Origin: Pseudomonas putida | Lineage (GTDB): Bacteria > Pseudomonadota > Gammaproteobacteria > Pseudomonadales > Pseudomonadaceae | NCBI RefSeq assembly: GCF_002741075.1 | Contig: NZ_CP016634.1 | Location: 4,122,001 to 4,186,000, forward strand | DNA: 64,000 nt | Direction: 5' to 3' | Shown here: in pieces, positions 48,508-58,064 of the stretch | How the letters are laid out: each line of letters begins with the position of its first letter | Position numbering within the stretch: the stretch's first letter is position 1 | Translations under genes and position numbers: made by a program | Notes under the pieces: generated by a model | What the model was told of the DNA's origin: nothing | What the model saw: the letters and a program-made list of their open reading frames with translations, nothing else | Database searches by the model: none

Positions 48508-51500
48508 CCTCGCGCAACAGTGTGTCGGCCTGGTGTATCGATCACCCGGTGGCAACCCTGCTGCTGACCTTCGCCCTCATTCTGCTCGGCGCCATCGCCT
48601 TCCCACGCCTGCCGGTGGCGCCGCTGCCGGAGGCGGACTTCCCGACCATCCAGGTCACCGCCCAGTTGCCCGGCGCCAGTCCCGAGACCATGGCCTCGTC
48701 GGTGGCGACGCCTCTCGAAGTGCAGTTCAGCGCCATCCCCGGCATGACCCAGATGACCAGCAGCAGCGCCCTGGGCTCGACGACCCTGATCCTGCAGTTC
48801 TCCCTCGACAAGAACATCGACACCGCCGCCCAGGAAGTTCAGGCGGCGATCAATACCGCCACCGCACGCCTGCCCCAGGACCTGCCCAACCCGCCGACCT
48901 GGCGCAAGGTCAACCCCGCCGACAGCCCGGTGCTGGTCCTCACCGTCAGCTCTGCGCAGATGCCCGGCAATGACCTGAGCGACTACGCTGAGACCCTGCT
49001 CGCCCGTCAACTGAGCCAGATCGACGGCGTCGGTCTGATCAACATCACCGGCCAACAACGTCCGGCCATCCGCGTCCAGGCACAGCCCGAAAAGCTCGCG
49101 GCCATCGGCCTGACCCTGGCCGATGTCCGCCAGGCCATCCAGCAGACCAGCCTGAACCTGGCCAAGGGCGCACTGTATGGCGAGCACAGCGTCTCGACGC
49201 TGGCCGCCAACGACCAGCTCTTCCACCCCGAGGACTATGCCCGGCTGATCGTGTCCTATCGCAATGGCGCGCCGGTGCACCTGTCCGATGTGGCCAAGGT
49301 GATCCAGGGGGCCGAGAACGCCTACGTCAAGGCCTGGTCGGGTGACCAGCCAGGGTTGAACCTGGTGATCTTCCGCCAGCCCGGGGCGAACATCGTCGAT
49401 ACCGTGGACCGGGTGCTGGCAGCCCTGCCGAAGCTGACGGAAATGCTGCCGGCCTCGGTCGAGGTCTCGGTGCTCAACGACCGCACGCAGACCATTCGCG
49501 CTTCGCTGCACGAGGTGGAACTGACGCTGATGATCGCCGTGGTGCTGGTGATCGGGGTGATGGCGCTGTTCCTGCGCCAGTGGTCGGCAACGATGGTGGT
49601 CTCCAGCGTGCTCGGCGTGTCGCTGATCGCCAGTTGCGCCTTGATGTACGTGTTCGGTTTCAGCCTGAACAACCTGACCTTGGTGGCGATCGTCATCGCC
49701 GTGGGCTTCGTGGTCGACGACGCCATCGTGGTGGTGGAGAACATCCACCGCCATCTGGAGGCCGGCGACGACAGCCGCACGGCAGCGATCAAGGGCGCCG
49801 GCGAGATTGGCTTTACCGTGGTGTCGATCAGCTTCTCACTGATCGCCGCGTTCATTCCGCTGCTGTTCATGGGCGGTGTGGTCGGCCGGCTGTTCAAGGA
49901 GTTCGCCCTGACCGCCACGGCCACCATCCTGATTTCGGTGGTGGTGTCTTTGACACTGGCGCCGACCCTCTGCGCGCTGTTCATGCGCAAACCGCCCCGT
50001 GAAACCCACGACGGCTTCGGTCAACGCCTGCTGCGCGTGTACGAGAAGGGCCTGGACCACGCCCTGGCCCACCAGCGTCTGACCCTCGGCGTGTTCGGCC
50101 TGACCTTGGCCCTGGCCGTGGCCGGCTACGTGGGCATCCCCAAGGGCTTTTTCCCTCTGCAGGACACCGGTTTCGTCCTCGGCACCAGCGAGGCCGCCGC
50201 CGATGTGTCCTACCCCTCCATGGTGGAAAAACACCAGGCACTGGCGAAGATTCTCGAAGCCGACCCGGCGGTGCGCGCCTTCTCGCACTCGGTGGGCGTC
50301 ACTGGCAGCAACCAGACCATCGCCAATGGCCGCTTCTGGATTGCCCTCAAGCCCCGCGGCGAACGCGATGTCTCGGCCAGCGAATGGATCGACCGCATGC
50401 GCCCCAAACTGGCCCAGGTGCCGGGCATCGTCCTCTACCTGCGGGCTGGGCAGGACATCAACCTGAGCTCCGGCCCGTCACGCACCCAGTATCAATATGT
50501 GCTCAAGAGCAACGATGGCGTCGCCCTGAACCTCTGGACCCAGCGCCTGACCGACCGCCTGCGGGAAAACCCGGCGATCCGCGACCTCTCCAATGACCTG
50601 CAACTGGGCGCCAGCGTCACCCGCATCGAAATCGACCGCCAGGCCGCCGCACGCTTCGGGCTGACCACCACCGACGTCGACCAGGCGCTATACGATGCCT
50701 TCGGCCAACGGCAGATCAGCGAATTCCAGACCGAGACCAACCAGTACAAGGTCATCCTCGAACTGGATGCCCGCCAGCGCGGCAAGGCCGAGAGCCTGAA
50801 CTACTTCTACCTGCGCTCGCCGCTGTCCGGGGAGATGGTGCCGCTGTCTGCGCTCGCCCATGTGGCCACGCCCAGTACCGGCCCTCTGTCGATCAGCCAC
50901 GACGGGCTGTTTCCGGCCGCCAACCTCTCGTTCAACCTGGCGCCAGGCGTAGCCCTGGGCGATGCGGTGAAGATCCTCGAGCGCACCCAGCGTGAGCTGG
51001 GCATGCCCGACTCGATCGTCGGCAACTTCCAGGGCGCGGCCCAGGCGTTCCAGAGCTCGCTGTCGAGCCAGCCATGGCTGATCCTCGCTGCGCTGGTGGC
51101 GGTGTACATCATCCTGGGCGTGCTCTACGAGAGCTTCGTCCACCCGCTGACCATCATTTCCACCCTGCCCTCGGCGGGCCTGGGTGCGCTGATCCTGCTT
51201 TGGGCCATGGGCCAGGACTTCAGCATCATGGGCCTGATCGGCGTGGTGCTGCTGATCGGTATCGTCAAGAAGAATGGCATCCTGCTCATCGACTTTGCCC
51301 TGGACGCCCAGCGCACGCACGGCATGACGCCGGAGCAGGCGATCCACCAGGCCTGCCTGACACGTTTTCGCCCCATCATCATGACCACCCTGGCTGCACT
51401 GCTTGGCGCCCTGCCGCTGATGTTCGGCTTCGGCACCGGTGCCGAGCTGCGCCAGCCATTGGGAATCGCCGTGGTCGGTGGCCTGCTGGTGAGCCAGGCC

Positions 51501-51596
51501 CTGACGCTGTTCACCACCCCGGTCATATACTTGGCCCTGGAACGCCTGTTCCATCGCCGTCGGGCCGCCAATGCGCTCGCGCCCCGTGCCAGTTGA
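48504..51596 (+). CDS. RND efflux pump, MdtB/MuxB-like inner-membrane transporter
   Basis: The 1030-residue proton antiporter has 12 membrane helices in two homologous halves with two large periplasmic loops. The proton-relay aspartates are in GFVVDDAIVVVENIHRH and the relay lysine region in IGIVKKNGILLIDFAL, as in HAE1 (drug) pumps rather than heavy-metal pumps. The N-terminus (SAWCIDHPVATLLLTFAL) resembles MdtB/MdtC and MuxB. No outer-membrane channel gene is in the cluster, so it must share one. Substrates unpredicted. Confidence 0.93.
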   Translation: MTSRNSVSAWCIDHPVATLLLTFALILLGAIAFPRLPVAPLPEADFPTIQVTAQLPGASPETMASSVATPLEVQFSAIPGMTQMTSSSALGSTTLILQFSLDKNIDTAAQEVQAAINTATARLPQDLPNPPTWRKVNPADSPVLVLTVSSAQMPGNDLSDYAETLLARQLSQIDGVGLINITGQQRPAIRVQAQPEKLAAIGLTLADVRQAIQQTSLNLAKGALYGEHSVSTLAANDQLFHPEDYARLIVSYRNGAPVHLSDVAKVIQGAENAYVKAWSGDQPGLNLVIFRQPGANIVDTVDRVLAALPKLTEMLPASVEVSVLNDRTQTIRASLHEVELTLMIAVVLVIGVMALFLRQWSATMVVSSVLGVSLIASCALMYVFGFSLNNLTLVAIVIAVGFVVDDAIVVVENIHRHLEAGDDSRTAAIKGAGEIGFTVVSISFSLIAAFIPLLFMGGVVGRLFKEFALTATATILISVVVSLTLAPTLCALFMRKPPRETHDGFGQRLLRVYEKGLDHALAHQRLTLGVFGLTLALAVAGYVGIPKGFFPLQDTGFVLGTSEAAADVSYPSMVEKHQALAKILEADPAVRAFSHSVGVTGSNQTIANGRFWIALKPRGERDVSASEWIDRMRPKLAQVPGIVLYLRAGQDINLSSGPSRTQYQYVLKSNDGVALNLWTQRLTDRLRENPAIRDLSNDLQLGASVTRIEIDRQAAARFGLTTTDVDQALYDAFGQRQISEFQTETNQYKVILELDARQRGKAESLNYFYLRSPLSGEMVPLSALAHVATPSTGPLSISHDGLFPAANLSFNLAPGVALGDAVKILERTQRELGMPDSIVGNFQGAAQAFQSSLSSQPWLILAALVAVYIILGVLYESFVHPLTIISTLPSAGLGALILLWAMGQDFSIMGLIGVVLLIGIVKKNGILLIDFALDAQRTHGMTPEQAIHQACLTRFRPIIMTTLAALLGALPLMFGFGTGAELRQPLGIAVVGGLLVSQALTLFTTPVIYLALERLFHRRRAANALAPRAS

Positions 51597-51605
51597 GACA
51601 AGACC

Positions 51606-52277
51606 ATGCGTGTGCTGATCATCGAAGACGAAGAGAAAACCGCCGACTACCTGCATCGTGGCCTGACCGAACAGGGCTTCACCGTGGACCTGGCGCGCGA
51701 CGGCATCGACGGCCTGCACCTGGCCCTGGAAGGCGACTACGCGGTGATCGTGCTGGACGTCATGCTCCCGGGCCTGGACGGTTATGGCGTGCTGCGCGCC
51801 TTGCGCGCGCGCAAGCAGACGCCGGTGATCATGCTCACCGCCCGCGAGCGGGTGGAGGACCGGATCCATGGCCTGCGCGAAGGCGCCGACGATTACCTGG
51901 GCAAGCCGTTTTCCTTCCTGGAGCTGGTGGCCCGGTTGCAGGCCCTGACCCGTCGCAGCAGCAGCCACGAGCCGTTGCAGGTCCAGGTCGCGGACCTGTG
52001 GATAGACCTGATCAGCCGCAAGGCCAGCCGCGCCGGCCAGCGCCTGGACCTGACCGCCAAGGAGTTCTCGCTGCTCAGTGTGCTGGCCCGTCACCAAGGC
52101 CAGATCCTGTCCAAGACGGCCATTGCCGAACTGGTCTGGGACATCAATTTCGACAGTGATGCCAATGTCGTCGAAGTGGCCATCAAGCGACTGCGCGCCA
52201 AGCTCGACGGGCCGTTCGACAACAAGCTGCTGCACACCATCCGAGGCATGGGCTATGTCCTGGAAAACCGCGCCTGA
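51606..52277 (+). CDS. OmpR-family response regulator (IrlR/CopR-like)
   Basis: The 223-residue protein has a receiver domain with acceptor Asp in VIVLDVMLPGLDGYG, the acidic pair in IEDEEKTADYL and lysine in DDYLGKPFSFLEL, and a winged-helix effector domain (LTAKEFSLLSVLARHQGQIL, LRAKLDGPFDNKLLHTIRGMGYVL). Sequence features match heavy-metal-type regulators. It begins 9 bases after the pump stop and is likely to regulate it, with the kinase downstream. Confidence 0.93.
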   Translation: MRVLIIEDEEKTADYLHRGLTEQGFTVDLARDGIDGLHLALEGDYAVIVLDVMLPGLDGYGVLRALRARKQTPVIMLTARERVEDRIHGLREGADDYLGKPFSFLELVARLQALTRRSSSHEPLQVQVADLWIDLISRKASRAGQRLDLTAKEFSLLSVLARHQGQILSKTAIAELVWDINFDSDANVVEVAIKRLRAKLDGPFDNKLLHTIRGMGYVLENRA

Positions 52278-52305
52278 ATCCCACATCGCCGGGGGCGCTG
52301 CGCGC

Positions 52306-52379
52306 CCCTTTCGCGGCACAAGGCCGCGCCTACAAGGGCATGCGATCTTCTGTGGGCGCGGCCTTGTGCCGCGAAAGGG
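52306..52379. repeat. Perfect 25-bp inverted repeat (REP-like) between regulator and kinase
   Basis: The arms at 52306-52330 and 52355-52379 are exact reverse complements, with core TTTCGCGGCACAAGGCC, separated by a 24-base loop. The arms are preceded by a smaller palindrome, GGGGGCGCTGCGCGCCCC. A degenerate copy with the same right-hand flank (GCTGC-x-AGCAGCCCC) occurs at 58318-58363. It lies 28 bases after the regulator stop and 30 bases before the kinase start. Confidence 0.85.
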
Positions 52380-52409
52380 CTGCAAAGCAGCCCCAGAGGA
52401 TGCCTGAGC

Positions 52410-53810
52410 ATGCGACGTTCTACCGGCAACTCCATCGCCCTGCGCCTCTCGGCGCTGTTCACCCTGGTGGCCCTGGGCGTGTTCGTGCTGATCGGCAGCG
52501 CCCTGTACCGCCAGGTCGATCGCAGCCTTGATCTACTGCCGGCGGCCGAGCTCGATGCCCGCTTCAGCGTGCTGGAGTCCACCCTCAACCGCTACGGCAC
52601 GCCCGAGCACTGGGCCAAGATCAACAACAAGCTCAGCCTGCTGGCCGAGGAAGACCGGCGCATCCGCTTCTGGGTCGTCAGCGGCAATCCGGCCTACGAG
52701 TATGGCCGGCCGGATGGACAGATCCGCCATTTCGCCGAAGGCCCGCCCGGCATGCGCGACCTGCGCCTGACCGACAGTACCTATCCCTACAAAGTGCTGC
52801 TCAGCGAGCTGCCGGCCTTGGGCGAGCGTCCGCCGCTGCGCTTTCTGATCGGTATCGACACCGAGACGTTCTGGCAGGCCCAGCACAGCCTGCTGGTGGC
52901 CATCGTCAGCCTGGCCGTGCTGGGTGTGCTGCTGGCCTCGCTGCTCAGCTACTGGGTCGCACGCATTGGCCTGCGGCCCTTGCTCGCCCTGTCCGCCGAA
53001 GCCCAGGCACTGGCCCCGCCCCGTCTGGACGGGCGCCTGCAAACCCAGGACCTGGCCCCGGAGCTGGCCCAGTTCGCCGATGCCTTCAACGCCGCACTGG
53101 ACCGGGTCAGCCAGGCCTATTCACGGCTGGAGGCGTTCAATGCCGACGTCGCCCATGAACTGCGCTCACCGCTGACCAACCTGATCGGACAGACCCAGGT
53201 CGCACTGACCCGGGGACGCAGCGCCGAACACTACTTCGAGGTGTTGCAATCGAACCTGGAAGAGCTGGAGCGCCTGCGCAGCATCATCAATGACATGCTG
53301 TTCCTCGCCAGCGCCGACCAGGGCACCAAGGCCACAGCCCTCACCCAGGCATCATTGGCCGAGGAAGTGGCCACGACCCTGGATTACCTGGACTACATCC
53401 TCGAAGACGCCCAGGTCAGCGTCACCGTCAGTGGCGACGCCCAGGCACCGATCGAAAAGGCCCAACTGCGCCGTGCCTTGATCAACCTGCTGAACAACGC
53501 CGTGCAGCACACCGCGCCTCATCAGGTCATCGAGGTGCGCATCGAGACCGGCCCCGACCAGGTGAGCATCGCCGTGAGCAATCCGGGGCCGGCCATCACC
53601 GAAGCGCACCTGCCCCTGCTGTTCGAGCGCTTCTATCGGGTCGACGCGGCACGCAGCAACAGTGGCGGTGGCAATCACGGGCTGGGGCTGGCGATCGTCA
53701 AGGCCATCGCCTTGATGCATGGCGGCGATGTGTTCGTGCGCAGCCGCGCTGGCACCAACACCTTCGGCATTTGCCTGCCGAGCGCTCAAGGGCGCGGGTT
53801 TGCGCCCTAG
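52410..53810 (+). CDS. Sensor histidine kinase (CusS/IrlS-type)
   Basis: The 466-residue kinase has two membrane helices (LSALFTLVALGVFVLIGSAL, and about 160-185) enclosing a periplasmic sensor domain. A HAMP region follows, then a dimerisation domain with the phospho-acceptor histidine in FNADVAHELRSPLTNLIGQ, and an ATPase domain with LINLLNNAVQHT and GNHGLGLAIVKAIALMHGG. It pairs with the response regulator at 51606. Ligand unknown; it could be a metal ion or the pump's substrate. Confidence 0.93.
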   Translation: MRRSTGNSIALRLSALFTLVALGVFVLIGSALYRQVDRSLDLLPAAELDARFSVLESTLNRYGTPEHWAKINNKLSLLAEEDRRIRFWVVSGNPAYEYGRPDGQIRHFAEGPPGMRDLRLTDSTYPYKVLLSELPALGERPPLRFLIGIDTETFWQAQHSLLVAIVSLAVLGVLLASLLSYWVARIGLRPLLALSAEAQALAPPRLDGRLQTQDLAPELAQFADAFNAALDRVSQAYSRLEAFNADVAHELRSPLTNLIGQTQVALTRGRSAEHYFEVLQSNLEELERLRSIINDMLFLASADQGTKATALTQASLAEEVATTLDYLDYILEDAQVSVTVSGDAQAPIEKAQLRRALINLLNNAVQHTAPHQVIEVRIETGPDQVSIAVSNPGPAITEAHLPLLFERFYRVDAARSNSGGGNHGLGLAIVKAIALMHGGDVFVRSRAGTNTFGICLPSAQGRGFAP

Positions 53811-53842
53811 ATCCAGACATTTTCCCGGCTAATCATTACTTT

Positions 53843-53854
53843 TTGCGCAACAGT
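53843..53854. promoter_or_regulatory. TTGCGCAACAGT element upstream of a secreted protein
   Basis: The same 12-mer occurs in the cyo upstream region at 39162-39173. The core TTGCGCAA is a perfect 8-bp palindrome. It lies about 100 bases before the secreted protein's ATG. Possible regulator site; otherwise chance. Confidence 0.3.
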
Positions 53855-53946
53855 GCTTCTCCAACATCGGCCTGTTTCGAAGTGTTTGAAGGGACTAACT
53901 TATGCCTGTCCCCGTTAACACTTGCATCGCAAGAAGGTTGTTTTAA

Positions 53947-54171
53947 ATGTCCAACAGTATGGGTGTTGCCAGCGTTTTCATTCTGTCTTCCCTGTTGTTG
54001 TCGCCTCTGGCCATGGCTGAAGAATCGCCGGCCTTTGCTGCCCGTAACGCAGAACTTGCAGTTATCCATAAACAGGCTCGCGAAGCCTATGCCGCACAGA
54101 AAGCCGATGCGGCGAAAGACGTACAGCAGACAGCTTCCAAGGCCGTCGCCGACGACAACGCCGATAGCTGA
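53947..54171 (+). CDS. Small secreted/periplasmic protein of unknown function
   Basis: The 74-residue protein has a clear Sec signal peptide (ASVFILSSLLLSPLAMAEE, cleavage probably after AMA). The mature region of about 50 residues is Ala-, Lys-, Asp- and Gln-rich and predicted helical, with no cysteine. It has a dedicated terminator at 54246. I do not recognise the family; DUF-type small periplasmic proteins of this composition occur in Pseudomonas. The ribosome-binding site (AAGG, 10 bases upstream) is poor. Confidence 0.62.
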   Translation: MSNSMGVASVFILSSLLLSPLAMAEESPAFAARNAELAVIHKQAREAYAAQKADAAKDVQQTASKAVADDNADS

Positions 54172-54245
54172 CCGACAGTTTCCCGCTCCTGTTTTTTCCC
54201 TTGGCTCTCACACGGGCGCCCTATGCGCCAATATGTTAGCCTTTC

Positions 54246-54274
54246 AAAGCCGCTGCCGATCAGCGGCTTTTTTT
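54246..54274 (+). terminator. Rho-independent terminator
   Basis: Stem AAAGCCGCTG/CAGCGGCTTT with loop CCGAT, followed by seven Ts. It lies about 75 bases after the secreted-protein stop and before the porin gene. Confidence 0.9.
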
Positions 54275-54375
54275 ATGTGCCAAAACAATCAGCCACGCTG
54301 GTGAGTACATAACAAGAAACTTTCAAATCACAGAACAACAACGCCCCCACCGCCAGACCAAAGGAGCTCGTACCG

Positions 54376-55710
54376 GTGTCTTCCGCGTTTCGTTTTACCC
54401 CGCTGTTCATTGCACTGACTGCAACGATGCCATTCGCTGTACAGGCAGATGAAGACAAGGCTGATGGCTTTATCGAGGGTTCTTCGTTGAACCTGCATTT
54501 TCGTAACGCCTACTTCAACCGCAACAACCTCAACACCGGTGAGCGTGACTTGCGCGAATGGGGCCAGGGCTTCGTCGCGCGTTTCGAGTCCGGCTACACC
54601 CCCGGCGTGATCGGCGTCGGTGTCGATGCCCATGCCATGCTGGGCCTGAAGCTCGACGGCGGCGGTGGCCATTCGGGCACCAGCATCCTGCCCAAGCACG
54701 TGCAGGACGACGGTGAGCCAGGGGCGGCCCCGCACTCGTTCTCCACTGCCGGCGCGGCGGTCAAGTTCAAGGCCTTCGACACCGAGCTCAAGGCCGGTGA
54801 CCTGTTCCTGACCAACCCGGTGATCGCCGGTGGCGAGTCACGCATGCTGCCGCAGACCTTCCGCGGCGTGAGCCTGACCAACACCAGCATCGACGGGCTG
54901 CTGCTCGAAGGGGGCCAGGCGAGCTTCACCAAGCCTTACAACCAGAGTGGCCACCGCCGCATCGACACCTACTACGGCAGTTTGGAAGATGGCACCAAGA
55001 GCGACCACCTGACCTGGGCCGGGTTGTCCTGGAGCGGTACCGAGAACGTCACCACCAACCTCTATGCCGCCGAGCTGAAGGACATCTGGAACCAGTACTA
55101 CGTCGACTTCGACTACACCTATGTGGTCAACGACCTGGTCAGCCTCAACCCAGGCCTGCACTTCTATCACACCCAGGACACCGGCCAGGCGCTGCTGGGC
55201 AACATCGACAACAACACCTACAGCCTGCATTTCACGGTCAATGCCGGGTACCACAGCATCACGGCCGCCTACCAGCGCGTGAACGGCAACACGCCATTCG
55301 ACTACATCAACCTGGGCGACAGCGTGTACCTGGACAATTCGCGCATGTACTCGGACTTCAACGCACCCAACGAACGGTCCTGGAAGCTGCAGTACGACTA
55401 CGACTTCGCAGGCCTGGGCATGCCCGGCCTGAGCACGTCGCTGTCGTACTCGCGCGGTGAAGCGGACCTGACCAAAGCCGAGCAGGACACCACCCACTAC
55501 GCGTACTACAACCCAGAAGGCAAGAATGCCATGCACTGGGAGCGTGACCTGGACGTGAAATACGTGTTCCAGGAAGGCAACCTCAAGGACCTGTCGGTGC
55601 TGTTGCGCTATGCCAGCCATCGCGGCAGCCAGGGCTATGCGGCCATCGATGGCAACAGCGACAACGATGAAGTGCGGGTGATCGTGGACTACCCGTTGAG
55701 CATCTTCTGA
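54376..55710 (+). CDS. OprD-family outer-membrane porin
   Basis: The 444-residue protein starts at a GTG with AAAGGAG eight bases upstream. It has a signal peptide ([15 protein letters not shown]) and a beta-barrel with the OprD-family N-terminus [19 protein letters not shown] and C-terminal ending in Phe (DYPLSIF). These 18-strand porins take up amino acids, organic acids or peptides; the specificity cannot be predicted. It stands as an independent gene. Confidence 0.94.
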   Translation: MSSAFRFTPLFIALTATMPFAVQADEDKADGFIEGSSLNLHFRNAYFNRNNLNTGERDLREWGQGFVARFESGYTPGVIGVGVDAHAMLGLKLDGGGGHSGTSILPKHVQDDGEPGAAPHSFSTAGAAVKFKAFDTELKAGDLFLTNPVIAGGESRMLPQTFRGVSLTNTSIDGLLLEGGQASFTKPYNQSGHRRIDTYYGSLEDGTKSDHLTWAGLSWSGTENVTTNLYAAELKDIWNQYYVDFDYTYVVNDLVSLNPGLHFYHTQDTGQALLGNIDNNTYSLHFTVNAGYHSITAAYQRVNGNTPFDYINLGDSVYLDNSRMYSDFNAPNERSWKLQYDYDFAGLGMPGLSTSLSYSRGEADLTKAEQDTTHYAYYNPEGKNAMHWERDLDVKYVFQEGNLKDLSVLLRYASHRGSQGYAAIDGNSDNDEVRVIVDYPLSIF

Positions 55711-55734
55711 CCTGAAAGCCCGATCGCAGGGCCG

Positions 55735-55768
55735 CTCCTACAGAGGACACCATCGTCCCCTGTAGGGG
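55735..55768. repeat. Inverted repeat downstream of the porin gene
   Basis: CTCCTACAG (55735-55743) and CTGTAGGGG (55760-55768) form an imperfect stem with a 16-base loop, followed by a second GC-rich hairpin GCCGCCCAGCGGGCG. No T tract. REP-like intergenic DNA; it may act as a transcript end. Confidence 0.4.
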
Positions 55769-55886
55769 CAGGCAAAGGCCGCCCAGCGGGCGCCATCGTT
55801 TTTCCGTCGAACGAATCTTGTCCGACAATCCCGGCTTCCCTAAAATACCGCCGCCGCAGAATGGCCCCGCCTGTGCAGTAGCGAAC

Positions 55887-57383
55887 ATGCCTACCCGATC
55901 ATCGCGCTTTACCCTGTACAGGTCGCACCCCGAACTGATCCTCAACCTGGGCAGTTGCCTCGCCGTGCTCGCCATCGTGGCGATCGTCAGCTACCTGCTG
56001 AGCCGCGAACGCGACAGTGTCGAGCAGTCGGCCAAACGTTCCTCCAACAACATCGTCCAGCTCATCGAAAGCGATATCCTGCGCAACGTCGAACTCTACG
56101 ACCAGACCCTGCACGGGCTGATCTGGGCGGTGAATCACCCCCAGCTACTGGACAGCTCGCCTGAGCTGCGCCAGCAGATCCTGTTCAACCAGACCTTCGC
56201 CGCCCCGGTGCGTGGCGATATCCTCTGGCTCGACGCCACCGGCAAGGTCCTCGGCGATTCGCTCAGCGTGCCGCCACGGCAAGCCAATCTCAGCGACAGC
56301 ATCGCCTTCAAGGCCCATCGCGACCGCCCAGGCCTGGGGCTGTTCATCAGCCCGCCGTTCAAGGCACGGCTCGGCGATCTGGATTGGTGCATCAGTTTCA
56401 GCCGGCGCATTACCGGCCCCAATGGCGAATTCGTCGGCATTGCCGCCGGTGCCCTGCGCCTTTCCTATTTCAGCGAACTGTTCGAGCGTCTGGACATCGG
56501 CAACGACAGCAGCATCAACCTGCTCAACACCGACGGTCAGCTGCTGGCCCGCCAGCCTTCTCGCCCGCAAGACCCACTGATCGGCAGCGACTTCAGCGAG
56601 CGCCCCAATTTTCAGCGCATCCTCAGCGAGCGCAGCGGCAGTTTCACTGCGCAGTCGGGGTCGGTCGGCACACCTCATATCTATACCTTTGCCCGGGTCA
56701 AAGACCTGCCCTTGATCGTCTTGGTGGTGGATTCGGCCGATGAGGTGTTTCAGTCCTGGCGGCGTACCGCGATCCTGGTCAGCGTGGCGACCGGCATGCT
56801 GTGCGTCGGCATCCTCTGGCTGACGCTGCTGCTGGGGCGCGAGTTGCGTCGTCGTCACGAAGCCGAGCAGAGCTTGGCCACACTGGCGGCCACTGACAGC
56901 CTCACCGGTCTGGCCAATCGTCGACGCCTGGACCAGGTGCTGCGACAAGAATGGGCACGGGCCCAGCGCAACCGCCGGCCACTCGCCGTTCTCATGGTGG
57001 ATGTAGATCACTTCAAATCGTTCAACCAGCGTCATGGTCACGCCGGAGGCGACCATGCCTTGCGCGAAGTCGCCAGCACGCTCGAACACTGTATTCGCCG
57101 CCCGGCGGATCTGGCGGCGCGCTATGGCGGGGAGGAATTTCAGGTGGTGCTACCGGAGACGGACCTGGCAGGGGCACGCCTGTTGGCCGAACGAATTCGC
57201 ACTGAAGTCGAGGCACTGCCAAGCTTCGCAGGCGACGAGCACCCGGTAACCGTCAGCATTGGCATCGGCGTGCACGTCCCCGGCACCCAGCAGGACCTGA
57301 CGGCTCTGCTGGGCAGCGCTGACGAAGCGCTCTACCGGGCCAAGGCCAACGGCCGCAACCGCGTCGAAGGCCCGGCTGCTTAG
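55887..57383 (+). CDS. Membrane-bound diguanylate cyclase with periplasmic sensor domain
   Basis: The 498-residue enzyme (from the ATG at 55887; the frame extends upstream to 55818) has an N-terminal membrane helix (about 20-40), a periplasmic dCache/PDC-like sensor (about 45-275) and a second membrane helix (about 290-310). A GGDEF domain follows with active-site YGGEEF and the I-site RPAD five residues before it, so product inhibition by c-di-GMP is likely. Sensor ligand unknown. Confidence 0.9.
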   Translation: MPTRSSRFTLYRSHPELILNLGSCLAVLAIVAIVSYLLSRERDSVEQSAKRSSNNIVQLIESDILRNVELYDQTLHGLIWAVNHPQLLDSSPELRQQILFNQTFAAPVRGDILWLDATGKVLGDSLSVPPRQANLSDSIAFKAHRDRPGLGLFISPPFKARLGDLDWCISFSRRITGPNGEFVGIAAGALRLSYFSELFERLDIGNDSSINLLNTDGQLLARQPSRPQDPLIGSDFSERPNFQRILSERSGSFTAQSGSVGTPHIYTFARVKDLPLIVLVVDSADEVFQSWRRTAILVSVATGMLCVGILWLTLLLGRELRRRHEAEQSLATLAATDSLTGLANRRRLDQVLRQEWARAQRNRRPLAVLMVDVDHFKSFNQRHGHAGGDHALREVASTLEHCIRRPADLAARYGGEEFQVVLPETDLAGARLLAERIRTEVEALPSFAGDEHPVTVSIGIGVHVPGTQQDLTALLGSADEALYRAKANGRNRVEGPAA

Positions 57384-57387
57384 GGGC

Positions 57388-57864
57388 CTAGGAGCGGGCG
57401 CGGGCGGCGTCGCGCAGGGCCTTGACCTGGTCATGGTTGCGCTGCACACCTTGCAGTTGCTTCTCAACCAACGCGTAGGTCTGATCGCTGGCGCTACGGC
57501 CGAGCTTGACCAGTTTCTCGCGGGCATCCTTGTAGGCTTTCAGGGCGTAGTCCTCGCCGCGCTCAACCTCATTGAGCACCGCTTCTTCGCTCTTGCCGGT
57601 CAGCATCGACTTGAAGTTGACCCAACCCCGATGCAAGTCACCGCTCAGGCTCGTGGAGGTTTCCGGATCGCCGCCCAGGCGACGTACTTCACTTTGCAGC
57701 TCGGCAGCGGCGCTGGCGCATTCGCCGGCACGTTGGACGAAGAAGGCCTTCAACTCGGTGTTCTTGACGTCTTCGGCCGACTCCTTGAAACCCTTTTCGC
57801 CGTCCTTGCTGTACTCGATCAGGTCGTTGAGTACATCGATCACGTCTTTGTTTGGATGACTCAT
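57388..57864 (-). CDS. PA2169-like four-helix-bundle protein (DUF2383)
   Basis: The 158-residue protein from the ATG at 57864 (AAGGAG upstream) has four long amphipathic helices. Its start, MSHPNKDVIDVLNDLIEYSKDG, and segments VERGEDYALKAYKDAREKL match the ferritin-like/PA2169 family of unknown function. An in-frame extension to 57912 is rejected. It is convergent to the diguanylate cyclase, with its stop only 5 bases past that gene's stop. Confidence 0.85.
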   Translation of the reverse strand: MSHPNKDVIDVLNDLIEYSKDGEKGFKESAEDVKNTELKAFFVQRAGECASAAAELQSEVRRLGGDPETSTSLSGDLHRGWVNFKSMLTGKSEEAVLNEVERGEDYALKAYKDAREKLVKLGRSASDQTYALVEKQLQGVQRNHDQVKALRDAARARS

Positions 57865-58064
57865 GGCGCGAACTCCTTGGCAGGTGATAGTCACCTGAAC
57901 TGGAGCAGGCATCGTGCCAAATTCGCCATGCTGATAAATTCCAGTGAAATCAGCAGGTTACAAAGCATCGATAAAACACGTGAAACGGCGTTCTGCATGA
58001 TCGCCGCTTGGGCGTTCGTGCAGTTTGCAGTATGGTCGGCGCTTTGTTGAACAAAGGGCTGGCG

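Noticed and set aside
50688..52385. 565-codon minus-strand frame
   Set aside because: Antisense to the RND pump and regulator; no ribosome-binding site or recognisable domain.
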